The notes under the pieces were generated by a model. The model had not been told where the DNA came from. It was given only the letters and a program-made list of their open reading frames with translations, and searched no databases. Source: Antedon bifida (lineage: Eukaryota > Echinodermata > Crinoidea > Comatulida > Antedonidae). Taken from it: DNA of 64,000 bases. Both the position numbers and the translations under genes were made by a program. Below, piece after piece: positions 42,415-52,309 of the stretch (position 1 is the first letter of the stretch; every line of letters starts with the position of its first letter). Location: contig OY727095.1 in the NCBI GenBank assembly GCA_963402885.1, positions 25,363,001 through 25,427,000 on the forward strand. Reading direction: 5' to 3'.

Positions 42415-44433
42415 CGCCCTCGGGGCGCCCGTCCTCACGGCGGAGGACGGGGAGGTGGGGGGTCGCCTACTACGGTATGCACGGGTTGGGAGACCATTAC
42501 TACAGACAAATGGGTTCTCTCCACCGTGACGCACGGGTACGCCATAGAGTTCACGAGCCCGCCGCTGTGCGGCGGTCCTCGACCAACAAGGGTTCCATTC
42601 GAACCCGTAAAAAGACAGGCGCTCATGGAGGGCCTCTCTGCACTTCTCCGCAAAGGAGCGGTAGTGCCGGTAAACGAACTCTATGCGTCCCCGGGACACG
42701 AGTCCACCGTATTTCTCGCCGAGAAGAAGTCCGGCGACTGGCGACCCATATTAAATCTGCGGAGTTTGAACAAACGGTTCATCCGTCCCCGCAGGTTCAG
42801 AATGGAGACAATTCCATCTATCCTGCTGGGGTTGCGGCGAGGCGACTGGGCAGCGTCAATAGATTTGAAAGACGCGTACTTTCATGTACCTATTGCGGAG
42901 CAAGACCAACGTTGGTTGCGCTTCCGGATTCACGATCGTGTTTACCAATTCGTCGCGTTGCCGTTCGGGCTGTCTACAGCCCCACGTGTGTTCACACGTC
43001 TAGTCAGGACGCTTGCGGCGTTTTTCCATCGGAACGGCATACGCATCTTCATGTACTTGGACGATTGGTTGATCGTGGCCCAGTCTCGGGACCTGCTACA
43101 AGACCATCTGGCGCAGGTCCTCCTCCTAACGGAACAAGCAGGGTTTATCATAAACCGAGAAAAGTCGTGCCTTCTGCCGACACAAACTCCGGTTTACCTT
43201 GGTGCAGAAATCGATCTTGTGGCGGGCTTCATTCGCCCCTCACACGACAGAGTACAAAAAGCACGACTGTCAGTGCAGTACCTGATCACATGTCCTGCGC
43301 CAACGGCGTACGACTGACTACAGACCCTTGGGTATCTGGCCAGTTTCGTTGCCCTGGTTCCGTTTTGCCGGCTCAGAATGCGGCCTCTACAACTGCATCT
43401 GCTGGCCTTGTTCCGTCCAAATTCAGACTCCCTGCAGAAAGTGGTTCTGTCGAATACGTTCATCCGAACGCATCTCGACTGGTGGCTCGCAGAGGGCAGG
43501 TTGACTGTGGGCAGACCTATTCAAAGGTCCATTCCGGACATCCGTATAGACACGGATGCTTCCGAGATAGGCTGGGGCGGTTATTTACCGTCCTCAGAAA
43601 GTCGCGTCTCCGGCGTTTGGTTGCCCGTAGAGACGCGCGCCCACATCAACCTTCTAGAGCTGTGGGCAGTCGAGCGCACTCTGAAAGCACTCCTGCCCCG
43701 CCTGCTGAACCAGCATGTTCTGGTACATTCCGACAACACCACGGTCGTGGCTTATATCAATCGGCAAGGAGGCACAAGGTCCCCAACGCTGTGTTGCCAC
43801 ACGTGGACTCTACTGATGTGGTGCATCAGCCACAACATCACTTTGACAGCGGCCCACATAGCAGGCCGACTGAATGTTGTTGCGGACAGTCTGTCCCGAC
43901 CGGGACTGCGTCCGACGGAATGGCGCCTTCTGCCAACTGTTGCCGCCCAAATATTCGACCACTTCGGGCGGCCCCTTGTAGACCTGTTTGCGTCGTCAGT
44001 CAACACGCAGCTCCCGACGTATTGCAGTCGCGTCAGGGATGCTCAAGCGTGGGCGGTGGATGCGCTGTCCATCCCGTGGAACGGCCTATGGGCGTATGCA
44101 TTCCCGCCGATTTCGATCATTCCGATCGTCCTGACGCACATTCAGCGCCATCATTGCCGAGTCCTGTTGATAGCACCTTTTTGGCCACGCCAGCCGTGGT
44201 TTCCGCTGATCAACAGTCTGCTCTACGATCAGCCTCTCCGTCTTCCGGTACGCGAAGACTTGCTGACTCAGGGCCGAGCCAGGTTCTCCGCTTCGAACCT
44301 CCGATCCCTGCACCTGACTGTATGGCCATTGTCAGGGATCAGCTCAGAGACTCGGGCATTCCAGATGGTCCGGCCGCCCTCGCGGCGAAATCCCGCCGGG
44401 AATCAACTCTCACCGTCTATAATAGCCGTCTGA
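42415..44433 (+). pseudogene. DIRS reverse transcriptase / RNase H / methyltransferase-like ORF, one in-frame TGA
   Basis: Same phase as gag. RT: AEKKSGDWRPILNLRSLNKR, SIDLKDAYFHVPIAEQDQRW, FVALPFGLSTAPRVFTRLVR and the catalytic MYLDDWLIV. TGA at 43315-43317 falls just before LQTLGYLASFVALVPFCRLR, where the frame would normally continue. RNase H: IDTDASEIGWGGYL, HINLLELWAVERTLK, VHSDNTTVVAYINRQGG and HIAGRLNVVADSLSR. After it comes the DIRS methyltransferase-like block: PTEWRLL, FGRPLVDLFASSVNTQLPTY, WAYAFPPISII, IAPFWPRQPWFPL. The stop is at 44433, overlapping the recombinase frame. The TGA probably makes this copy defective unless suppressed. Confidence 0.82.
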
Positions 44434-45350
44434 AGCATTATTTTAACTGGTGCAAGCGCCAGCCGGTACACCTCAAGACTGTGACATTGGGGCAGGTTTG
44501 CGCTTTCCTGCATTACCTGTTTGAGTCAGGTTTACAGGTCCGCACCATATCCGGCTATCGGTCTGCCATAGGTGCAATCACACCGACTTTTCCAGACGGT
44601 TCGAGCGTCTCAACATCCACCACAATATCAAGTTTGCTGCGTGGGATGTTTAGAGAACGGCCTCCTTCTAAGGCCTTGGTTCCCCGCTGGGACATCAACG
44701 TCGTCCTAGCCGCTCTCACACGTCCACCATTTGAGCCTTTACATAAGGCCTCTCTGTACAACCTTTCGCTTAAGACGGCGTTCTTGCTGGCGGTGGCGTC
44801 ATGCAAGCGCCGTGGCGAATTGCACGCTCTCTCCTTAGAACCAGGCCATATCAGGTTTGAGCGTGGTGGCGTTCGGCTAGTTTTTAGGAAGGACTTCCTA
44901 GCTAAGACGCAGACGTTGAATTTCTCGCCGCCCGCCGTTTTCGTCCCCACCATTGCCTCGATTTCAGGGGTTGAGGAGGACAGGTTCTGGTGTCCTGTTA
45001 GAGCGATTAAGATCTACATCAACAGAACCAGAGCTTTGCGAGATGGTGTTTCACACCTGTTTATCGCTTCAGTGTCCCCATTCCGTCCGGCAGCGAAATC
45101 AACGATCGCAAATTGGATTGTTGCAGCAATTCGCGCTGGATACGAATCCTCGGACTCTCCTCCTCCTGCGCATATGCACCAGGTGCGTGGCGTCGCCACA
45201 TCTTGGGCGTTGTTCACGGGAGTCCCTCTCCCTGACATTCTGAAGGCGGCTTGGTGGCGGACGCAATCAACGTTCACTTCGTTTTATCTATCGGATGTAT
45301 CCGCTAACCAGGCACCAGTGGCGACCTCAATTCTGAAGCCTCGTCTTTAG
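44340..45350 (+). CDS. DIRS tyrosine recombinase
   Basis: Phase differs from the RT frame. The recognisable domain starts near 44340 (IVRDQLRDSGIPDGPAALAA), with a SAM-like N-terminal region (SRLKHYFNWCKRQ, YRSAIGAI). The catalytic domain has the first Arg in SCKRRGELHAL, HQVRGVATSWA (His-x-x-Arg), a Trp/His-like position in AAWWRTQSTF and the nucleophile Tyr in TSFYLSDV. It ends with TAG at 45350, just before the internal complementary region. The frame is open without interruption from 42411, but the part overlapping the RT shows no recombinase homology. It integrates the circular DNA intermediate by strand exchange. Confidence 0.85.
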   Translation, partial: QLRDSGIPDGPAALAAKSRRESTLTVYNSRLKHYFNWCKRQPVHLKTVTLGQVCAFLHYLFESGLQVRTISGYRSAIGAITPTFPDGSSVSTSTTISSLLRGMFRERPPSKALVPRWDINVVLAALTRPPFEPLHKASLYNLSLKTAFLLAVASCKRRGELHALSLEPGHIRFERGGVRLVFRKDFLAKTQTLNFSPPAVFVPTIASISGVEEDRFWCPVRAIKIYINRTRALRDGVSHLFIASVSPFRPAAKSTIANWIVAAIRAGYESSDSPPPAHMHQVRGVATSWALFTGVPLPDILKAAWWRTQSTFTSFYLSDVSANQAPVATSILKPRL

Positions 45351-45410
45351 GTACGTATTCTTCACTTACTTGTCGCCCGCCGCCGACTAGGTTTAGTCCG
45401 GTGCTAGACT

Positions 45411-45509
45411 GGCTATATTGTCGGTTTATCCAGGTAAGCAGGCACGAAATAGACTACACAAACCAACAGTGGTGTTGGTAGTCTATGAGTGCTGCTTACC
45501 TGGATAAAC
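45411..45509 (+). repeat. DIRS internal complementary region
   Basis: First half complements the left tip, second half complements the right tip, meeting at ACT 45453-45455. In DIRS elements this segment templates the joining of the ends when the circle forms. Confidence 0.92.
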
Positions 45510-45544
45510 GCCCTCCCGCCGTCCCCACTGACAAGTGTACTCAT

Positions 45545-45712
45545 GAAATGATGACGCTACTACGTTGGATGGCTCCCTCTTGAGGGCGTGGTTACGGTTG
45601 CGTGCATTATCCGATAGGGGTGCGATGATAGATATACGGATTTTTCTTTTTCGTAAATTGTATCCTCTCTTCGGAGAGAGAGGCTATATTGTCGGTTTAT
45701 CCAGGTAAGCAG
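45545..45712 (+). repeat. DIRS right inverted terminal repeat
   Basis: Inverse of 40376-40543. A 39-bp right-specific tip follows, ending GGTTTGTGTAGT at 45751. Confidence 0.9.
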
Positions 45713-45751
45713 CACTCATAGACTACCAACACCACTGTTGGTTTGTGTAGT

Positions 45752-46196
45752 TTTCTAGATCTAGAAAACTAAGATATCTTAGGTCTTTGTTTTCTAGATC
45801 TTAGTTTTCTAGACACCCTACGAGTTGGCATGGGTATGGGTTTAAAGTGAAAAAATCATGCGTTACATTTTTTTTCATGGCCACCATTTGTATGGCCACC
45901 ATTTGTATTAAAATATGATAAAAAGAGTTACATTTATGCTAGAGATGCTAGATTTTGGTATAAAAATGTTATAATAACATAAAGAACCTACAGTATAACA
46001 CAAGAATCTACTGTTTGCCTGAAACATGTAACATTTTCAAAAGGCATTGTAGGATTGTGAGTAATGAAGTAGCGCGCGCCCTCAATATGTTAGGAATGGT
46101 AAAATCTTTGCAATACTTTTTTTACCTACATTATCACCCGACACTGACCATACGTCACCATTAACATATTAAATATAATATAATGACTAGCAAAAA
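45752..46196. other. Intron sequence with TCTAGA-rich motif cluster
   Basis: 45752-45830 contains TTTCTAGATCTAGAAAACTA and CTTAGTTTTCTAGACACCC repeats. The rest is AT-rich without recognised features. Confidence 0.45.
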
Positions 46197-47064
46197 TCAA
46201 CAAATAACAAGACAACATTTAGATATTACTGAAATTAGACAAAACCTTATGACTGAAACAAGCAATCGAAAAATATCAAGAGAAACATCAACTTTAAACA
46301 GTGAGTGGTATAACTTAAGAAGACCATTTTTAGTAATATTTACCCTCCCCCTTGATATAGAAAATAAAGCCGGATTACGAAATTGATATTGTGGAACAGA
46401 AATAGGTAAATACACTTAAAAATTAACATGAAAAATTGAGTTCATAGCCTTAAAAGAAAAATTTAATCAAATAACTTACGCGTATCTGCTAAATTAATTA
46501 GAACGTATTTACTAATAAAACCAAATTTACGCGTGTAAAATCGACAAAACTTATTCTGCACACTTCGTAAACCTAGAAGACTGAGCAAGAGAAATAGAGT
46601 TGAAAATAACACTGCAGAATTCAAGATTCGACCTAACTAAAGATTTGTATAAAATAACTAAAGCCTTTTTTTATCATTAATATGTCTGCAATGTCTCCTA
46701 AGGAAACCAAGAAGTCTACTGCATTTAGAGACTATAAAATCAATATGTTTACCAAAATTTAACGAATTATCAAAAAAATACCAAGGTCTTTGTGAACAGA
46801 GACTCTTTCAAGTAAAATATTATTAATATTAAAGTCAAAATAGATTGGTTTTCTCTTAAGAGTAAAGGAGTTGGGATAGTTTGACATGGCAGGACATAAA
46901 AAAGCTCTAAAAACGTAGGAATGATACTCCAAAATTGTCTTTGTGCCAAGGATACAAATATGTAGATTTAATACCATTTTTTGTTTAAATATTATTTGAT
47001 TTGTTATTATGTCTTTATTAGGTCTATATTTTATTGAAGTATTTTCAAATAAAAGAATTATCAA
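46197..47064 (-). pseudogene. Jockey/CR1-type LINE RT C-terminal relic
   Basis: Minus strand: LKRKPIYFDFNINNILLERV, then KDLGIF... NSLNFGKHIDFIVSKCSRLL and GFLRRHCRHINDKK, corresponding to the RT connection region ('LGV..D..L.F..HI......A...LGF..R'). After further stops and shifts comes VPQYQFRNPALFSISRGRVN, the terminal 'LR.P.LF......R......N' segment. It is multiply frameshifted and dead. Confidence 0.6.
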
Positions 47065-47475
47065 AAATTACTTACTAATTTATTTGTGTAGTTGATCATC
47101 ATAGAGAAGACTGAATTTTACTAAATTTTGCATTATTATAAATGTATAATCATGTATCAGAGACCTAAGCCATCTATAATCATTAATATTTTGGAGAGGG
47201 CGCTGTGAAAATGGGCCTGTGAAGTTGGAAATGGCGACAGCCAGTGTGTCCTTACAACCCAAAGTTCCATTAGGTGTGTTTGACTAAAAACATCCAAAAA
47301 CAACTGCTGATTTTTAAATATCAATGTGACGATTTTCAACCTTCTGATCACTTGATAAATGATTTTACATTGACAAATCTTGACGAAAACATGATGCATG
47401 GGATGCATCCAACATAATTCCCTATTATTCTATTTGTAAGAAATAAATAATGGCTTCTAACTTCTAATACTATAC

Positions 47476-47622
47476 CTTTGGATGTTGTTAGTTTTATTTT
47501 TTCCATCAAATCTTTCTCTAAATTGTCAACACAACACTGCATGCTAACATTAATTCTGTCCAAACTGAGTACGTTTTCTTCTATTGAGTGACTGACATCC
47601 ACCTCAAACTGATGTTTCTTAC
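47476..47622 (-). CDS. MRRF: Mitochondrial ribosome recycling factor, most upstream exon visible
   Basis: The minus strand reads KKHQFEVDVSHSIEENVLSL, then CCVDNLEKDLMEKIKLTTSK, the first helix region of RRF domain I (family pattern: M...V..L...F...L.I.T.PG). The donor GTATAG begins at 47475. The final G forms a Gly codon with GT of the exon at 24214. The proposed acceptor is CTTAAG at 47623-47624, and entry is with two bases of a split codon. The mitochondrial targeting peptide and start codon must lie in one or more further exons at higher coordinates; I could not identify them in the rest of the window. The following intron is about 23 kb. Confidence 0.82.
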
Positions 47623-47739
47623 CTTAAGAACCAAAAAATGACTTTATTAATAAACAACAATTCAATAATAAATCAAAACTAGAATTTAATTTGTCCCTTT
47701 GACGAATTATAGGTGATCATTTTTATAAATTTACTGACA

Positions 47740-47925
47740 TTTAATTTTAAAAAACGATGCACGTACATTAAAATATGATCCCAAAATGTTGATGTATAGT
47801 ATGCCATAATGCATTTTACACTTTTAGTGTGCTAAGTTGTGCCTATTATATGTCTGTCATAAAGAATACATACAGTATATCTATGTACAGTACAGTGTAG
47901 CATCTATATATAAATTATGGTTAAT
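47740..47925 (-). mobile_element. Helentron-like tail relic
   Basis: Inverse match to the tail-proximal part of the relic at 25086-26045: ATGTTGATGTATAGTATGCC versus GGCATACATCAACATTTTT, and a TACAGTGTAGCAT block. Short and diverged. Confidence 0.4.
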
Positions 47926-48496
47926 TCTGACATAGGCGAGCACAATGCAAAAACTTCGGTACAAATCTCCGCCTTGGATACCTACCTTATCTATCTCAGA
48001 TGTACCGCGAAACGTAGATTTGATAACATTAATGTGCAGTTCGACGCTATTTTTCCATATTTCTATCTTAGCAAGATATTATAAAGAGTTTTTTAACAAC
48101 ATTTATGATTTCAACAGTAGATTTTCTACTCAATTTCAATTCTTGGCGGTCAAGTTATTTCCGGGTTTATGATAAGTTCACCTTGCAGCAACTTGGTTTC
48201 AACTATTTTCTCTCTTTTATACACAAGGGAGCAGTTAAAATAATAGATTTGACCCTAAAGGTGACTGGAAACAGGCACTTTCCATCAATCAATACAGTGT
48301 CCCTTTGAAAGACGGAAGAAAAAAACAGATACTATAGTAGGACTGGAGCTTAAGTTGGCCATTAGTCATAGCCATTTTAGTTTTTTGTTTATTTTAGGAA
48401 CGGACCGCGCGTGTGAAAGGTACAGTAGTTAAAAAAAAAAAATTATACTGCAAATTAATAAAGATCAAATTAAATATACGCCATAAAGAATCGGAA
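47926..48496. other. No gene recognised
   Basis: I searched for a first MRRF exon here on the minus strand. A candidate donor near 47986 is preceded by an in-frame stop in the required phase. No other supported feature. Confidence 0.35.
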
Positions 48497-49665
48497 TATA
48501 TTGTGGGGAATAGTATTATAAAATTACATAGGGAGATTTGATGATAAGACATTAATCGAGTGAAATCCCGATAGCTGAGTGTTATTAAGTAAGCTGGCAG
48601 GAACTGTAGGCTATCTGTGTCCTGTTAGGACCGAGATGTCTGCCCATGTTGCAAGCCGTAATGTCTTCTTTCTTGGGCCGAAATGGCCCACTCTGTCACG
48701 GCAGTTAGTTTCAAAAGATGTTTAAATTAAATAATGTATTAATACTTATGATATGATGATATTTATTTGAATAAACGCCTCTCCAATAAAACATCACTTT
48801 GAATAATAATCAACACCCCCCCCCCCCCCCTATAAGGGCCCTACCAAATAATAAAGACTATACTTTAAAATGTTATTAATCATCTAAGACACTGTGAAAC
48901 AGAATAGTTTAGTTTTACGAATGTCAAGCATTTTCAATAATGGTAACCGACAGAAAACGTAAAAGAAGAACATTCCGAGAACCATCGTCTACACTTCCTA
49001 GAGGGGGAGCGAGCGAAGCTAGCTCACCCTCTAGTAGGAGAAATTATGGGACCCACATATGTTCAAATTTGTTGGTATGATGATGTTATCAAACCCAAAC
49101 ATGAAGATTTACATTTTTCGGAAGATAAAGATTAGAGCAAAAAGGTATAATATAAGATTTATATATATTATATTCCAGGGATACGTTTAATTTTATAGTT
49201 TTATAATAAAAAAATCATCTAATAGATAGAATCCTAGGTAGATGAAAAGTGGTAAAAACAAATGCTTGGTAAATTGTAGATAACAGTCCGATGAATTCTA
49301 CTACAAATAGTATAATTGTGTTATAAATATAATACAAAATGTGATTATTATTAGGTGTTTGGTGTTTAATCAAATAAATACCATCCTAATTGGTATAATT
49401 AACACATTATTTAGCTTTATAAACATCTTTTGAAACGAACTTCCGCGACAGAGTGGGTCGTTTCGGCCTAAGGAGAAAGACGTTTTAGACGGCGTGCAGC
49501 ATGGGCAGAAGTATCTCAAGGTCCAAACGGGACACAGATAGCGCACAGTTATTCCTGCCTGCTTACTCAATAACTCAGCTATCAGGGTTTCACACGATTT
49601 CAAACAAAAGGTATTATCATCAGTTCTCCCTATGCAATTTTATATAATATTCCCCACAAAATTTG
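48497..49665. mobile_element. Long-TIR element (~290-bp arms)
   Basis: The left arm starts TTGTGGGGAATAGTATTATA and contains GATAGCTGAGTGTTATTAAG, GCTATCTGTGTCCTGTTAGG and GGCCGAAATGGCCCACTCTG. The right arm is the inverse (CCCACTCTGTCGC..., CTCAGCTATCAGGG..., ATTCCCCACAA). Arms span about 48497-48790 and 49370-49665. The ~580-bp centre includes a C15 run at 48816 and TAGAGGGGGAGCGAGCGAAG. No transposase or clear target duplication. Confidence 0.6.
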
Positions 49666-49689
49666 TTAGCAAAATAAACCTAAACCTAT

Positions 49690-50150
49690 ACAATTTGTAT
49701 ATTTTCCGACATGTGCCGATCACACTCTTGATCTCGTTTGTTGTGCAATACAATATGCCATGAAGTTTCATCCGGTGAAGATATTTTCACTTCTGATCAC
49801 TGTGTAATAAATTTTAAATATCCTATAGAGTTTAACTAACACCTTATCAATAATGACGATCGATTGTTATCTAATTTTTAAATACTTAACAAATTAGATT
49901 TTATACAAACGCTTTCTCATATTCCTTGGCATTTATTTGATCTTGCTGTTGACATAGATGAGGCTGTTAATTTATTTTATGATTTTATTTTTGCTACTGT
50001 CAAAGATCTCGTCCCTGTTTTCAGACCTCAGAGAAAACTCCCACCATGGTTTGATAATGAGCTTTACACTGCATTGAAATCTAAAGAATCATATTTTAGA
50101 GAAAAGAAACGTAATCCAAATACGACTTTGTAGATTTAAGTATCGTACCT
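49690..50150 (+). pseudogene. Jockey-like LINE: end of endonuclease and linker
   Basis: Plus strand, across frameshifts: DHTLDLV and TSDHCVINFKYPI (end of an AP endonuclease domain), then IPWHLFDLAVDIDEAVNLFY, FRPQRKLPPWFDNELYTALK and KESYFREKKR, the post-endonuclease linker. It continues as RFKYRTYVNSL to about 50150, where foreign sequence begins. The next part of the same LINE resumes at about 52660. Confidence 0.6.
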
Positions 50151-50455
50151 ATGTTAATTCATTATGTTTGTTTCGTTGAGTTTTGTGATTGTTGAGGGCG
50201 CCATTTGAAAAAAGTAACGAGGCGTATAAATTGCTTGATTGAGGTTTATTGCTGGTTTTCTGTGTAAAGTTGTTTAAGACAACGAATGTGTTAATCCTAA
50301 AGTAAGTTCTTATGATCATTAATTTGTAACGCAGAGTTTTGCGCATGTTTTGAGTTGTAGCTTATAAGTGTTTAGTCTAGCTAGGCATGCTACGCTATGA
50401 ATGATTGTTATTTATGCGTGTCACTACGGAGATTTTCTGGTGAAATCACCATTAA
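50151..50455. other. Insert of unknown type in the LINE
   Basis: Together with 51430-51685 and 52310-52640 this forms a ~1-kb sequence that separates two halves of the plus-strand LINE and itself hosts a LINE fragment and a MITE. No open frame. AATAAAGCTAGTC near 52585 hints at a solo LTR, but no matching target duplication was found. Confidence 0.3.
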
Positions 50456-51430
50456 TTATGCTATAGTTAATAATAATAATAATAATAATAACTGGTACTT
50501 GATATAGCGCATTATGCTGAAAGCCTCAATGCGCTTTACAAAGACAGAAAATTTAGAAAAATTACAAATTAAAAAGGTGGGTTTTGAGGAGAGATTTGAA
50601 GACACAGTGGAAGTAGCCTGACGGATTTCAATAGGCAACGCATTCCATAGAGAAACGGATGCCAAAGAAAATGAACGATTTCCATAAAACTTAGTGGAAG
50701 GATGAAATATATGGGCAAGAAGAGACTCAGATCTAGATCTCAGAGACCGCTTAGGAACATAAGGTTGAATAAGTTCAGAAATGAACTTAGATGAAGAATT
50801 ATGAAGAGCTTTGAAAACAAATAGCAGGATCTTGAAGGTAATTCTTTGTGTTACCGGAAGCCAATGAAGCTGTCTCAGCACAGGTGTGATATGTTGCCTT
50901 ATAGGGCTTTGAATGACCCATCGGGCAGCTGTGTTCTGGACTCGCTGAATTTTAGAGATATCCTTTGCTGGTAAACTATAGAGTAATGAGTTACAACAGT
51001 CTAGCCTTAATGTAACAAAGGCGTGAACAAGAATCTCAGTTGATCTTGAATCCAGGTACTTCCGAATGCTTCCAATTTTACGAATAGCGTGAAGCCCAGC
51101 TTTGCAGATGTTATGTACCTGATTGGACATGCTAAGCGTTGAATCCATGACAACTCCAAGGTTTCTACAGGATGACGAAGGTTGAATGAAAGAATTACCA
51201 ATCTTAACAGAGGCAGTCCAACACGCAGGCTTAAAACGAGAGGAAAAATGAATAAGTTCTGTTTTAGCATCATTCATTACCAGATTGACACCATGCTCTG
51301 ACTTCGGCAATACAGGATTCAAGTTTACTGACAGCAGAAACATGCTGATTAGGGTTGAAAGTGACATAAAGCTGAGTGTCATCAGCATACGCCATACACT
51401 TCACATTGTGAGATTCAATGAGGTTAACCA
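50456..51430 (-). pseudogene. CR1/L2-type LINE, 5'-truncated RT C-terminus
   Basis: The minus strand opens with CMAYADDTQLYVTFNP (catalytic YADD), then shifts frame once near 51280 into NDAKTELIHFSSRF, followed by SVKIGNSFIQPSSSCRNLGV, HAFVTLRLDCCNSLLYSLPA, LHWLPVTQRITFKILLFVFK and SLWNALPIEIR. A (TAA)n run at about 50466-50492 is the 3' tail. The element starts inside the RT palm, a normal outcome of abortive target-primed reverse transcription. Confidence 0.75.
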
Positions 51431-51685
51431 TTATTTAAACGTGAGACAACCTTTTAAGAGCTTATGTGATTCAGTTATGCTACTGTATTTGATACGTATA
51501 TCTATGTTTAGTGTAATTTGCTGCAATAATAAATAAACAAGTAGTGTTTTTAAAATTCTTGTCGGACTTGCACATGGCTATGATGAAGGTCGCCATTTTT
51601 GTTCAGTGTATAGTGGCGTTGCAACCTTAAGGTTGCCAGGATATGATGGAATTATGTCCCAATTGATAGATTTAACATTATTTTC

Positions 51686-52309
51686 TTAAAGCCCCCTTCC
51701 CTACGTTTTTTAGATCTAATTTAAGATCACAAACTATATTTAATGTAAAAATAATACTATATGGTCCTATTGCGATAACTTTTTTCGTCTTTAAACGGTT
51801 AAAAATGTGAAAAATAAGTCGATTCTAATAATTATAGCGGCCCGCTATAAATCCCAAAATGCATTGCGCACGGATTGATATTTTTGTTTTTCACCTGTAA
51901 TTCGCCCACTTTTCGATCGATCGTGAGGCCAAAACAAATGGAAGACAAAAGAAAATACCGGGTTTTCCCCAATTTTTTATCAACGGAGTCTGGAAAAAAT
52001 AGAAAGACAATTAATGCAGCAACTATACAACGTCAGGCTAGGTATATAGCTAGCGTACGATGTTCGTACGTTACCGATGTTTACCAGCTAGGCCTACAAA
52101 ACTAAGCCTAGCTAGGCTAGGCCTAAGACCGTCCACGAGAGGTCGATCGCTGCGAGCTACTTAGGTAGTGCATTGTTTCTCACTTTTTATCATAATTTAC
52201 CATAAAACGTACATTTAAGACAAGGAATGACATGGTTTAATGTTTTTAAAGTGATATATATGTATTATTTTCCAAAAAACGTCCAAAATTGCAGGGAAGG
52301 GGTCTTTAA
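51686..52309. mobile_element. TTAA-flanked MITE, copy 2
   Basis: TTAAAGCCCCCTTCCCTAC at the left and GGAAGGGGTCTTTAA at the right, with TTAA at both edges. Its interior is the inverse of copy 1 (2021-2523), including TTATAGCGGCCCGCTATAAA and TAGTGCATTGTTTCTC. It is longer than copy 1 by about 120 bp. AGGCCTAG motifs lie at 52085-52130. Confidence 0.75.

Larger units (their letters stand above)
40362..45751 (+). mobile_element. DIRS-type tyrosine-recombinase retrotransposon, structurally complete
   Basis: 5.39 kb, GC-richer than its surroundings. It has inverted terminal repeats (40376-40543 versus 45545-45712, 168 bp) and unequal end extensions. An internal complementary region at 45411-45509 is composed of the inverse of the left end (45411-45455 to 40362-40406) joined to the inverse of the right end (45453-45509 to 45695-45751), overlapping at the trinucleotide ACT. 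Both outer ends are AGT. Genes: gag-like, RT/RNase H plus methyltransferase-like domain, and tyrosine recombinase. This is the canonical DIRS architecture, which replicates through a circular intermediate and integrates without target duplication. Confidence 0.92.

Noticed and set aside
42411..44339. N-terminal ~640 codons of the long frame overlapping the DIRS polymerase, as a gene in its own right
   Set aside because: No recognisable domain, Arg/Ser/Pro-rich composition typical of an off-phase reading of GC-rich coding DNA. Kept as a finding, not annotated as a protein.
47945..48172. First MRRF exon on the minus strand ending at a GTAGGT donor near 47986
   Set aside because: The phase required by the exon at 47622 places a stop codon immediately before that donor, and no targeting-peptide-like start is present.
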